Shown here one piece after another: positions 11,498-23,800 of a DNA stretch of 64,000 bases; position 1 is the stretch's first letter, and each line of letters opens with the position of its first letter. Under the pieces are notes generated by a model. The model worked only from the letters and a program-made list of their open reading frames with translations. It made no database searches and was not told the origin of the DNA. The position numbers and the translations under genes were made by a program. The DNA is from Luidia sarsii (Eukaryota; Echinodermata; Asteroidea; Paxillosida; Luidiidae), in contig OX465111.1 in NCBI GenBank assembly GCA_949987565.1, positions 10,621,202 to 10,685,201 of the forward strand, in the 5' to 3' direction.

Positions 11498-12184
11498 AGC
11501 TGTGTCCGCACTGGACTTATTTTGTTACCGAGCCCGTGGGTAACATTCCAATGGGTAAATCTTCCCGGCGTCCGCACTTGGACTATCGACTCGGGTAAAC
11601 TACCCAAGGCGATCGGTAAAACTAACTGACTCAGGACTGGGGCATACAAACGCTGCTCTTCAACGGCGTTTCTGACCCAGTGAAGTCATCGTCTGGTTCT
11701 CGCTCGCCTTCGCCTGAAAACACTTCTTTCTTCATAATTGCTCACGCTGATGGACGTCGTAGTACTTGAACTTGCCGCCAAGTTTTTGAATATTTCTGTC
11801 ATTTCTAATGAATTAGCAAAGGAGAAAGTAACGTTGTGGTAGGATAAAACGAGCGTCGTTGTACCATGGAGCTATAATAAGGAGGGCTCCATGGTTGTAC
11901 ACAATGTACCGGCCATATATGTACGTGTACTGTAGGTATGCGGGGTGCCGGATTTGTCGTTTACCGAGACGTCGTGTCCGAATTGGACTTTTCAACTCGG
12001 TTAAACTGACCTGGTCAATTTAAGTGGGCAGAAGTCGGTCAGTTAAACTACCCATTCGAGTCGGGTAAGTTATCTGGGAGGAAAACTTCCTGGGCTGTCC
12101 GCACTGGACTTAAAATGGTCAAGTTACCCATTTCCTCGGTTAGTTTACCGGTACCCAAAGTAATTCCAGTGCGGACAGGGCTTA
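11498..12184. mobile_element. R3 element with GTCCGCACTGGACTT ends
   Basis: Left end AGCTGTGTCCGCACTGGACT, right end TTCCAGTGCGGACAGGGCTT. Further internal copies of the end motif occur at about 11567, 11971 and 12092, so it may be nested or tandem. Rich in GGTAAACT/AGTTTACC half-sites. Confidence 0.7.
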
Positions 12185-13152
12185 AGGCACTGGCCTGTAT
12201 GGCTTCCATTCACTACAAGCTTTGCTGTGGACCAGCTACATATGGACCACATAACATCTATGTTTGTATGAGCAAGGATGCTGCAACAGTAGTGCTATAA
12301 AAAAAACCTGCCATGTTGACAAAAAATATCAGATGTCAGTGTGGAAAAAAATAAATAAAAGTTACACTAAGAGTAAGAAGAAAAAGTGCTTGCCTTGGAA
12401 TCTTATTATTAGAATCAACAATGTGTTTATTGCAGAGAGACAGCTACATGTATGCCCGTGAAAATAATAGAGACTTTTGTATGAAAAATTGAAAATAATT
12501 CTTTCAATCACACAACTTTGCTGTGAAGGCCTAATACACAGGGGGCTCATGCTCGGTTGAAGGATGCTCAGCCAACACTTGTGTGGGACAATTCTCCCAA
12601 CGTCCCTTCCTTATCTGACCCTAAAGTATGTACCGGTAACAATAATGATGGCCTTTCCCATACTGGCGAAAAATATGCGGTGCGGTGAACTAATGGCGGG
12701 AGCACCCTCATAAAAGAAACCCACAATTTTTTAAACAACAATGATGATAACACTCTTTAGAGGCTAATCAATTGATTGGGTTTTTTTATGTTACAAAAAA
12801 GGATTTCATCTCTGTTTCGGCCTTGGAAAATGTTTTGGAAAATTGTAATTTCAAGGGTAGGCTAATTAGCAAAAAGTTCTCTCTTCTAAATGAAAAAAAA
12901 AGGAAAGGAGTGCACGATATTAAGTTTTAAGTAACCATTTCCAGTACCATTACTGAATCTGAGCATTGAGCAAGGAAATCTATGATCTGAGAGACACCCG
13001 ATACGTTCGAGGTGTATACGAAATTTATTTTTCTTTCAAGAAAAAAATGGCCGTTGGAAGTAGGTTTAGTGTGCTGCACTCTTTACTCAATCACAATGAA
13101 GTCCACAAGCCCGCCGCCAACGGCAGAGCCCCTTATAATCCGGTTTGACTAT

Positions 13153-13350
13153 GGCCGTTTACGAAATGTAGGCTCGGGCTCAGGCTTCGTCTCCGTCTGA
13201 CAAAACCTGAAAATCAAGGTCGTGGTTTGCTTCCGAATTTGAAGGTTTGTTGCCTTGATAGGTACAGAGTATTCACCAAGATACTGGGGCCAAAACGCTT
13301 GTTTTTAGGGATGTGATATTATATTGATAACGAGTATAAGATGAATATGA
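13153..13350. mobile_element. R2 element, copy 2, right end missing
   Basis: Starts GGCCGTTTACGAAATG and runs through GTCTGACAAAACCTGAAAAT to GATGTGATATTATATTGATA, then is replaced by a SINE-1 piece. Confidence 0.7.
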
Positions 13351-13555
13351 CTGGACCAGGACTTGAACCCCAGACCTCTGGTTTTGCGTACCGTCCATCC
13401 CTACCGTCTTCTCGTACCTCGCACTGAACTAGTATTTGCCGGGGAGGAAAACTAGTCAACTATTTCAGTCTGGCGCCCCCACCCCGGCAAAGACAAGCTG
13501 ACAATTTGGGAAGGCAACCATCTAAGGGCTGGTTAGCTCAGACGGTAATTCCCCT
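13340..13555. mobile_element. SINE-1 pieces in opposite orientations
   Basis: A - strand B-box half (ACTTGAACCCCAGACCTCTG, 13360-13382) is followed by a + strand A-box half (GGGCTGGTTAGCTCAGACGG, 13527-13546). They are separated by two inverted pieces of the CCCCGGCAAAGA region. Probably two insertions or an inverted dimer. Confidence 0.6.
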
Positions 13556-13789
13556 CTAGTTTGTTTGTATCATTTTTTTAATTTGAAACAAAAAAGAGAG
13601 CCTATAATTTTTATAGGCTTTAAGTTATACAGGACTAACCATAACCATTATAACGAAAACGACAACGCCGTGCCACTACCAATCCAGGCAGAGATATATA
13701 ACAGGACCGACATATGCTGTGCTGGTACCCCGTAAATTGTGTGCAATGTTGACTATACAAGGACGTGTTTTGTAAACCAGTGTATAGGT

Positions 13790-13940
13790 TAGGCTTAGGG
13801 CGTTACGGTTAGGGTTACGCTTACAGTTACGGTTAGAGTTAGAGTTTGGGTTGGGTTAGCGTTAGTGATAGAGTTAGGATTAGGATTAGGATTAGGATTA
13901 GGGTTAGGATTGGGGTTAGGATTAGATTTGTTTGGGTTAG
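13790..13940 (+). repeat. Degenerate TTAGGG/TTAGGATTAGG tract (interstitial telomere-like)
   Basis: Contains many G(G)TTAG(G) hexamers in one orientation, including four TTAGGA units in a row and several TTAGGG. It is degenerate, hence old or amplified. Confidence 0.85.
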
Positions 13941-14929
13941 GGGAAGGCCTCAGCAGTCAGCAAAACCTGGCTTTGCACATGCGCACTTATAGCTTAACCA
14001 CGGTGGTTAAGTGTCATACGTCGTGACGCATATTATATACCTCGCCAGGCACCCACGTTTACACGATATGACGTAATTCTTGGTCGGCCGAAGTGTATTC
14101 TAGTCGCATCATCCTAAATTAACGCGGAGTAATCTTTTTTTATACCTTATCCAGTTTATCCGTTTTCGACAATGTTAAACATTCTATGCTGTTTGCTTTA
14201 TGGTGTAATTTGATTGAAGTGTAATTTAAGTATAATTGGTTTAATTTAAGTGTAAAGTTGATTGGTTTAATTGGGTGGAACCGTTCCTATTTGTGGAGGG
14301 ATACAAGTATCGTCAACTGTGACCGTAAGCAAGTCAAGATGGCGACTGCCTTGAACAGGCTCCGCTTCGGGTCAGGTTCCGGCATTGTCTGTCTTTCTTT
14401 CTTTCTTTCTTTCGAAGGAATGAAAACCGAGGCCTTTGGCTTTGAAAGTTACACTGTGATTTAGAAAAGAATCCAAAGCGTCAACTTCCGTAAGGAACTC
14501 CAACCATGGAGGTATCCCTCCCTCTACCCCTATGCTCCAACCTGTGCTGTCGTCAGCTTTGGATAACCACGGGCTAAGGGAGACGGAGCCGAGGCCTAAG
14601 CCGAGGTTTTCGAAAAAGGGTTATTTACGCTCGGGCCCGAGATCCGGACTCAGGGCAAGCACCCTGCACCTTCGCCGATCGGAGACTGGCAAATACGATC
14701 TGGAATTACATGGAAGAGGGGTTCTGAGTCACACAGCAAACTGACATCCAAAGGTAACACTATGTTATGAGTTCCACTGATCACAGTTTCTTGATCCATG
14801 GATGTAGCTTGTTCTAGGCCCTAGGCCCCAATTAGTAACGAAATGTAACTGGATAGTACTACTAGTAGGCCTAGGTACTAAAGCCACACGGGAAAGCCAC
14901 CAATGCCCAAATATTACCGAAAATAATCT

Positions 14930-15180
14930 ACCAAACAAACAAATAAAGGAAATCTGACTGGGAACTTTTAAACAATTTGGAAAAATGGCAAAGAAAAACT
15001 TTGACCGAACAGGGATTACGAGACCACTGGTTTTGCGTACTGGGCTACTTGCACCTTTACCATCTGAGCTACCCAGCACTTTATGGTGGCCTTCCCGAAT
15101 AGTCAACTAAATCTTTGCCAGGGTGGGGGCGCCAGTCAGAAGTGTCATACATCTCAAGGATCATGCCTCCGCTTTCATTC
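14930..15180 (-). mobile_element. SINE-1 copy
   Basis: Shares the AACAAACAAATAAAGGAAA tail, a decayed B box, CTTTACCATCTGAGCTACCC (A-box complement) and TTTGCCAGGGTGGGGGCGCC. Confidence 0.7.
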
Positions 15181-15679
15181 AGATGCAAACGATGTGATTA
15201 CTCATTAGCCTAAAATGTTCTCAATCGGTTTAATTAAATTGAAAAATCTGCATCCACTTTGTGTGATCTCCGAGTTTCTGTAGTCAGGTTTACAAGTAAT
15301 TATTTGCAAGGCTGGCAATGCTTGTCTGCATAGACCTGACACAGGAAGTTCCTGACACAGGATCTTGACATTATGAATGGTTGTATTGCACTAGATACAT
15401 CATAATTTGCTTTCCTTGTAGCCAAATGTTGGCAAATCAAAGATTATTTCATTTGATTCTTTGTAAATAATTTGTATATAAGCAAGGAAAAAAAATGTTG
15501 AATTCTCATTCAGAGTTCACTTTGTGAGTTTGCCATACCTAACCTTTTCTGTGCAATTTACAACATAAAACCTCCAGACTTAAGCTATGACAAGTCGAGT
15601 CCAAACAACTCAACCTGCATTTTGATTGTGTTGCACAATGTGTTTGGATTACTCAGGAAGCAAGCTGTTGGTAACTAAC

Positions 15680-15955
15680 CAAGTTAAATAAAGACAAACA
15701 AACCAAGGAAAAAACTGACGGAACTTTTGAAGAAATTGAAAAATTGGCAAAGAAAACCTTTGAGAGCATGGACCAGGACTTGAACCCGAGACCTCTTGAC
15801 TAACGTATCAGTGCTCTTTCATCTGAGCTCTTCAGCCCTTAGATGGTGGCCCTCCCAAAATAGTCAACTAGTCTTTGCCGGGGTGGGGGTGCCAGTCAGA
15901 AGTAATTCATCTTCGGTATATCTCCAGGGATCACACCCCTGCTTTCATTAACGTT
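15680..15955 (-). mobile_element. SINE-1 copy
   Basis: Nearly complete: tail AACAAACCAAGGAAAAAACT, B box ACTTGAACCCGAGACCTCT, TTTCATCTGAGCTCTTCAGC, TTTGCCGGGGTGGGGGTGCC, TCTCCAGGGATCACACCCC. Confidence 0.75.
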
Positions 15956-16589
15956 TAACAAGTTAAATGAAGACAAATGGACAAGCAATTGGTGGACACT
16001 TTCCTTCCTTTATTTGTTTATTTACAAAGCATCAGGGCATCTGATCAAGCTCCATAATTTTGTCCTGAAAAAAAGCAATGCAATGATCCATGTTAATTCA
16101 TTTTTAAAATCATTTTACAAAGTTTTAACTTCTTTACAAAACCTGTATTTTGGGGGAAAAATTCCAAATGCATGGTCAAGAGTGAGTTACATGGATGGGT
16201 AAAGCACATACCAACAAAATATTTGGACAAAATATCCACTAAATTTCACATGCTACCTTCTTTCAAGACAACATTAAGTTGTCCATTGAACAAAATTATG
16301 GTATGTGTAGATGTACGTTTGTCTGAATGAGGTATAGATGTCATCTGTTTGTGATAGTACTAACAGGTTACAATACTGAATACAATGCACAGGATTACTA
16401 GGGGCCCCAAATCTATACCAATTGGTTCTATTCTTTTTACTTTGTCTTTTACATTGTCTGTTTCAGTGTCGGGTAATAAACTCGATCCAAATAGTCAACT
16501 GACAAGTTCTGTAATGCCATTACGGATAGCAAGGAGAATTGTGAGAGGCATTGCATTTTTCTTTAATAAAGTGAAGGCAATCCTTTTGT

Positions 16590-16905
16590 TTCCAACCCTG
16601 AAAATATTGCAACATAGATATAATATGTTTGCTTTGAGGAGAATGTAATCTGATGAGGGTTTGCCCTACTCGATGCAATATGCACTGTGTACTCAGTGCT
16701 TTGCTAAGTTTCCTGCTGAACAAAAATCAGTCAACTCGGGTGGGATTCGAACCCGCGACTCCTGCTTTCAAGTGTAGCAGTGAATACCACGTTGCATCAA
16801 ATATAATGATCCCGCCAAGCTGCCTGTATTTTGTTGAGCAGGCAATCGGCACAGCACTGAGCACACAGTGCCTATTACGTTGAGTAGGGAAAACCCTCAA
16901 TGAAT
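16590..16905. mobile_element. SINE-2, inverted double copy
   Basis: A - strand copy (GGGTGGGATTCGAACCCGCG at 16739-16758, a clear B box; TTGCCCTACTCGA; GAGGAGAATGTAATC) is followed by a partial + strand copy (GAGCAGGCAATCGGC, GCACTGAGCACACAGTGC, GAGTAGGGAAAACCCTC). Arms of about 75 bp can pair. Confidence 0.7.
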
Positions 16906-18947
16906 ATATTGCAACAAAAAAAGAAAAACATTCTACACTGTTTGAATACTTACAAAATGGGTCAGAAAAATAAAAGTACAGAAAACAAACAAATTACAAC
17001 AAATTAGGGTTACTTCCTGCAAGCCCTCTCTGATTTTTAATCAGAGTTGTGAAAATAAAAATGTACAATAAATAAATTATAACAGCATCGGGATTTCAAG
17101 ATCATGGCCACTTTGGCCGAGATTGAAGGCCATTTCTTGGGGGCACAAAGGTACCATAGATGATAGGATCATAGGGCCATATCATGGAAGCTAATTCTAT
17201 CAATAAATAGGGGACTTTTGAGGCTCAAAGGCCAAGGAAACATAGCAGCCAGGGCCAAAAAAAAAGGAAATCTTTGAGCCATACAGTCCAGCAAGTATTG
17301 TGTAGTACCAATGTCAATGTGCTTATATCGCCAGCTGTGCTTTAGGGTCTGAAAATGCAGTGTGTTATATTTAATGTTTCCCATAGCTCCCATCCAACCA
17401 TCCCATGATGACTAACCTGGAAGCAAGAATTTGACATAGAAAACAAAAAATATGAGAATTAACTATTTTGACAATACATTTCAAGGAGTAATCAATAACC
17501 GAGTCACAACTAATATGTACAAAAAACCTACTGTATTCTAAAGTTTTAGACAGTTTGGAAATTTGCTATGAAAAATACCAATCGAGAGAATCATGAAATC
17601 AAAGTACATGTATTAGAATCAATTTCTTTTTCCAATACTTGTAGAATTATCAAATTCTTGTTCTTGTGGAATTGTCAAATATGGTAACAGCAGTAAAGTA
17701 ACAGTAAAGGTAGACCATGAACGTGACAAATAACTTAAATAAGCGCATTGTGCTCAGTCACAGCAGTTGTTCAGTCATAAAGTGCAAAACCATGGGCAAT
17801 TCACAAGGCCATGGTCAACATTTCATTTTCAAAGAACATTTGGCACAACTTGTGCTAAAAATTGTTGTTCTTTAGCCCAGTTACGCAAAATCAAAGTTCG
17901 TTATCTTTACGTGTACTTTAACATTCTAGCAGTCAAAGGTTTTATTTTATTGAAGATTCGGTTTCCAAGATAGCTTGCAATTTGATGTGTGTATGAAATC
18001 TGCTTCCTTCTGCCTGTGCCTGTTCACTGTGATGTGGCAGCATTCTGATGCCCTTGTTTGGTTTGTATAGGCTCTGCTACATATGGGAGTTTACACAGGC
18101 AACTTGGAGGCAATTGCTGGTATTACAATACATGCATAAGGATCACTTCAATGCCATCACAGCCATTTCCAGCAATGACGATCTGAAATTACATTGATAG
18201 TAGTGGTTTTTTTTCCTCCAGAGATCGCCTGAAAAAGAGTACCTGTAAGTCTTGTGCTACCCTATAATTATGTGCAAGTACATCCTGTAATATCCCATAA
18301 TTCTCTTCTCCATGAGCATTAAAAAAAAAACCTCCAAAATACTAATAATGCTAATCCCCTTACGAAGACTTTTTCTAAGCTTTTCTACTTCCTCTTTATA
18401 CAACAAATTGAGCTTCGCACAATCTTTTTGTTCTCTAAAACAAACATCAGTATAATTTTTTCTTTTGCTTTAAAAATAGAATAAAAGAACTCGATAGTGC
18501 CTCAGTATGGAAGCCCCAGTGTAAAGTTGCATCCTTTTAGAACACAATAAAGTGGGGATAATCATTGATATGTCAAAACAGATGCTTACCCCTACAACAC
18601 ACTACAGTTCACTGATTAATACTTGAACAATAACACATAGCACCTTATGCCAAGAAACAATCTGAGTATTTTTCAACATCTGTCAATGGAGGGCAGAAAT
18701 CAAAGGAATCCTTCATCTTTCCTAGGAGTGTCATGAAGACATTTTCAGACAATCAAAACTTAAAACGCTGTTTTCCTGGAAAACAAAGCAGCTCTAAAGT
18801 AACAGATATAAAACTATTGAGACAGGGCAACATATTGACTACAAATAAATGCTTGTGTGGTGCACTACACTGGTTAACAGCCAGGGATGGCACCAACTCC
18901 TACACAAACCGAATATGACTACTAGTTATATGTAAAGGTGGATCACA

Positions 18948-19170
18948 GGCCGTTTACGAAATGAAGGCTTAGGCTCAGGCTTATGCTTCGGTCACTGTGT
19001 CACATTTCTCTTACCCGTTTTAATGTGATAGGCATAGAAGAAAGCATTTGGCCCCGGTTTCTTGGTGAATACTCGGTACAAACCACTCACTACAATCCAC
19101 ACCCTGTATTTTAAGTTTTTGTCAGATGGGTCCCCGAGTGCAAGCCTGATCCATGGATTCCTAAAGGGCC
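18948..19170. mobile_element. R2 element, copy 3, inverted
   Basis: GGCCGTTTACGAAATGAAGG leads into ACATTTCTCTTACCCGTTTT and TTGGTGAATACTCGGTAC, i.e. copy 1 read backwards, ending CCATGGATTCCTAAAGGGCC. Lies 3' of UCK. Confidence 0.75.
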
Positions 19171-20339
19171 TTAGTTAACAGCTACGTCTACGGCTTTGGC
19201 TCAGAATGTTCCTATGCTCAGTCCATATCTCAGTGCAGAGGGCTTTACAACAGCCATAGCTAGCTTGCACGTGTCTGCAGCCATAGTCGCAGTTGAGATC
19301 TGGCCCACATTTTTAAACTTTTGGTCGAGGGGAATCATTTGGTGGAAAATGTGGATGGGGACCCTTTCCTTAAAAAAACCCCCTCAGCCCAGGAATCAAT
19401 ATTCATAAAGCAATCTTTGCTAAAGATCATAATACCATACTTTGCTTCAGCAGCAAAACGTGAGATGTAAATCATGTGTACATAAGTCCCAATTTAAGTA
19501 CATTTGGCAGCTCATTAGTAACTACATTACCAAACTCAATCAATGCTTCATTGCAGTGCAGACAGACTAACACAGCAGTGAAACACATTGTGGGAAAACA
19601 AACACAGCTCAACGCAGATACAGTTAATGTCCTTTCACAGTTTACCATGTGGAACTGTCACATCAACGTCACACAAGCTTGTTTCATTTTTCACAGCTTC
19701 ATTAAGTTTGACGAGATCAGGACGTAAAGGAAAGTACTATTCCATTTAAACAAAACCTGCACACAAGTACACGTACATCGATCAGTCTCACTCAGTGTCC
19801 AACCATGATTCAAATCTTCCCTGAGCAGTACATTTTTTTTTTAATTTGCCCTATTTTTAAGACAATGGGAGTGAAAGGAGCTTTGCATTCAAAAGGGCAG
19901 GTAACTATTCCACACGTGATCCAGAAAAGTAATCACACAATGTCTTTACTCGCTGCACCAAATTGCTTGTCCCCACTGTGGTGTACTTCCACATTCATTA
20001 CTGCCTGTGATTGGACCAATACCTTCCAAAAGCATCTACAAACAACCAATAGCAGGAAACCTTGTTTTCATATGTGTGGCATGACATCTGACCCTTTGAA
20101 CCAAGAGCTTTGAACCATGTACAGTCAGAACACTGGTTCAAATATAACACATAAGAACCAAGTGTTGTGATTTCCCATCTCCAAAATGGAATATAAAAAC
20201 CAGTTGTGGTTGTGGAAGGCACATCCGGTTTCTCATTCTTTTTTCAAGTTACAGAAGCTGTGACAGTGGAAAATCAATTTCTTTGGCCATCCCAACTACA
20301 CGCAGCATGGGACTGAAGGGAAAAAAGCTTTCATTTGCA

Positions 20340-20400
20340 ATATTGGGATTTTTTTGAAAATTATTTTTTTTCTTCATTTTTTTTTTTGGGGGGGGGGGTT
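20340..20400. repeat. Poly-T/poly-G homopolymer tract
   Basis: A run of T-rich sequence ends in eleven T and eleven G. Lies 3' of the UCK stop codon, possibly in its 3' UTR. Confidence 0.8.
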
Positions 20401-20867
20401 AACCTTTAATTAAAGTAAGGTCTGAAGTTTGGATTTCTGCCGAATCTTCTACAAAAGGAAACAAATTTTGATTCCAATCAAAAAGGCAAACCCTTTTACC
20501 GTAACTCTCATAGTGTGGGTATCTTAAGCATCAGCAGCTTGGAACATCTTAGTTTGTTCTTTGCTAATATTCCTTCAAATTCTTTAAATTCCCCTCCCAG
20601 GATTAAATACAGACACACACTTTTTGTCTTTTGTCCAAACTCCTTGAGATGGAACATAATACAAAAAAAAGCAAGGAATGGTCACTTTGTCCTCATCTAA
20701 AAACAACCCATTGAACCCTTTATCCAATGAGCTCTCACTGAATGCATATCTCGCATATATCCTCAGCTTGGATTGGTCAATTAAATTAGGGATGATGTAA
20801 ACTTGAATGGGATTGGCTGTAAGACACAAAACGTCTCCCGACTCGCCTGGAGGGCGTCCCCTTGGTT

Positions 20868-23800
20868 TCAGTGGGGCCGCCCCCCTGCACTGGTTTCTGA
20901 CGGATGTCGTTGTCTGACTGGCTTGTCTATCCCTATGCTCTCATCTGGGAATGTGTTGCCATTGGTGATGTGCTTTTTGATGCCACCATTCAGAATGTCT
21001 TTGATGTGCTGCACTATTAACCCAATTGCAACTAAAGAGGGAAAAAGTTAAACAAAGTTAGGACCATTATAAGATGACTGTACAATTAACGACTAAAACC
21101 ATTCTTGACTTTATCCTAAAAGGCCTTACACACAAACATCAAATCTTGACACAATTTGTTTATGATAGAAATTTTGACTGAGTCAGTTGTGAGGGACATT
21201 TAAAGCAGGAATTAGAGACACGAACATTTGCATTAATAGTGGAATTACTATCTGGAATGTTTACAATGACACAGTGTATACTCTGTATTGAGAATGAGTA
21301 TGACTCAGAAGAGCTGGTACAGTAACTCAGCGTTTAGGGTTGTGTGCTCTTCATGGTGTCAAAACATACCGTACCAAATTCAACTCAAGTCAAGAGAGAG
21401 GGCCTGATGTTCCAATCCTAGCATAATCTCACATTCCAACAATACATGCCACTTTGAAAGCGATAAATTCAACACACCTGTCAGTATCACAATTTTTCTT
21501 TTAATCTAAAATCAAGCAAAACAAGATTTCTGGCCGTTTCAATTTGGACTCTGGCTAATGCACCCTCGTCTGTTACCAACTTGACAACCGTTTTCTCCTC
21601 AACCTCACGCCTGATGAAGCCCTTGTGAACCAACCTGTGTTTTCTGAGCCTCTTGGAATGATGATGTCTGCATACTTCTTGGTTGGTAGGCAAAACTCCT
21701 CAAAGGCCGGCTTGACAAACTTGACATACTGCACCAGGACCTGCTCCAGCTCCCTGCCTCTATCCTTGATATCACGTACCACTGACCAGGACAAGGCAAA
21801 CAAACATGGTAAACAAACTACGGTACAGTCGAGTGACAGATAGTAATACTGGTCCAGTAACTGTCCTATGCATGGGAAGCCTTCATATGCAATACCCAGG
21901 ATTTAAAATGAACAGGAATCACATTTTGCATTTTGGTCACTTTAGTCAGTAAGCAGTTTGCAACATTTTTGTTTCTTACTCCAGGTATGGATTTCACAAA
22001 GCCTTACGACGCATCGTAATTTAACTTCAGATGGATAAGACATCGTAAGTTGTGATAGGCCGTATGGTTTCTGTGAATCGCTCATCTTGCCATTGATCGT
22101 ACATTATGATGAGTTTGGTGAAATCAACTGCAGGAATCATTTCTACAGCAACATGCATTGTTGCTTGATCATGGTGTTTTGTGGCATTTCTGTGCATTAA
22201 TGAATCGTTACAGGCCTAGTTTATGGTCTTTTATCCCTCTATGCAACAATTCTTAAGAAATGGTGACTCTCGGGTCTCAGCATATATCAGCCTTGACAGG
22301 ACCTTTCAATGTTCTTCATCAAGGCACTGAGAATGTTGTCTAGGCAATGGATGCAGCAATGGATCAATCCTCACCTCTTCTAGACAGTCTAGTGTCAGCA
22401 TCTGTGTCCACAAACAGCTTCATATGGAACATGTCTCTGACTTGCTTCATGTAGAACACCAGTATACCCTCAAAGAGTACAACATCAGCCGGGTAGATTG
22501 TTGTGTAATCATCCGTTTTTCTAACAGGAGAAAATCAATCACAAATTTGTGAACTAGACATCTTATCTTGCTGGAATGTATATTTAGCTGAATGAATTTG
22601 ATGTTTTATGTCAATATTGTGGCAATTGTGAGAGGGGTAGAGTTCAACTAGCCTCATGAAAGTTTGGAATTAAACAGCCTTTTATAGAGAACAGGGTTTT
22701 GCAGATAACAACTAGGATGTCTGTTGTCAATAGTTAGGTACAAAGGACCAATATGAAAACAGCTGAATGCTCTCATTTTCATTACGTTACCACCAAGTGA
22801 AGACTGGTTAATGGAATGCATCTTACAGGGCAGGAAAGCTAAGGTGGTAGAGCAAACACAAGTAACCTATAGATTCCCACAGTACTTCAAGTCAAGTCAA
22901 GTCTGCTCAACAAATATAGCCTACTGATCAAATTCATTAATCTGTTTGCTGAAGGTTTTCGCGTGATAGGGTTCTTTTTCTTCCATTTCCCTGGCTTACC
23001 TTGAGTTAGTTGTGAAGTCATAGGCGGGGATTTTAACTGTCTTGCCTGCACTTATATCCTCAAGAGTCTGCTTGATCAGATCAAAGTCTAAGGAGTCTAT
23101 GCAGCAAATGAGAACAAAAGAAAGGAAAACAGAAATGTAAGAAACCCTGAATAACTTTGGTTGCTTTTAACTGCTCTCTCAAAAACAAGTCCACATTTTC
23201 CCAATTAGGTAACTAAAAACCCTCAGAGTACAGTATCACCTGCCACATAAATGTACTTTTGAACATTTGAACATTTTTGTGAACATTTTTGTACATTTGA
23301 GTCCAATGCCCGTGAAATGAACTTACGGGCAACTAGATCTTTCTTTGCAATAAACAAAAATACATCCATGGGGAGGATTCTTCCTCAATTTGTGCACATA
23401 CTTATATCCTCTGTTGATATTCCCTCTCAAATTGAATTTATGCCTGGGCGAGCATTAAGAACCTTGATCGCTATCTTACTGTCTGTCAGTCAGCTAGTTT
23501 TGCAAATCTTTCTAAATCCTACACAAAAATACACGACATGTCCTGGATGATTTCTGAGGTTTGAGAGTGAATCAAGGTGATCTATGTCCCAGTGATATCC
23601 ACCGATTGGCTTGGGAACATTGACTTGGGAATCAAGAAGAATCAACTCCAGATTTGGAATTAGACTTACGACTATATTTTTCTGAGCAATGGATTCCCTA
23701 TAATGAGATCTTGGAGGATTGTGGAGGATTGAGGAAGGTTGTCACATTTACACTTAAGGACTGTGGAGGACTGTGTAGGATTGTGAAGGATTGAGGAAGA

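Larger units (their letters stand above)
10763..15990. other. Intergenic repeat-rich interval between ACTR5 and UCK
   Basis: Apart from a probable short ACTR5 3' UTR, I see only repeats: a fold-back element (10972-11300), a TIR element (11498-12184), mobile-element pieces (13153-13350, 14340-14660), tRNA-like SINEs (13340-13550, 14930-15180, 15680-15955) and a telomere-like tract (13790-13940). No gene is supported; short ORFs here are chance. Confidence 0.6.
16000..20867 (-). other. AT-rich region downstream of the UCK stop, probable 3' UTR in part
   Basis: The DNA just after the UCK stop is AT-rich and holds only a few of the repeats that crowd its neighbours (an inverted SINE-2 near 16.6-16.9 kb and one mobile element at 18948-19170). 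Candidate - strand AATAAA signals appear around 17944-17955 and 16007-16026. No coding ORF with recognisable similarity is seen. The end of the UCK transcript cannot be placed from sequence. Confidence 0.35.

Noticed and set aside
14345..14464. ORF starting ATGGCGACTGCC after an AAGATGGCG motif
   Set aside because: Short, contains a CTTT microsatellite and lies within mobile-element debris; no splice partner or similarity.
16735..16775. tRNA-like sequence with a GGGTTCGAATCCC B box
   Set aside because: No complete cloverleaf; it belongs to the SINE-2 family, as do similar matches at 35975 and 50285. SINE-1 B boxes are likewise not counted as tRNA genes.
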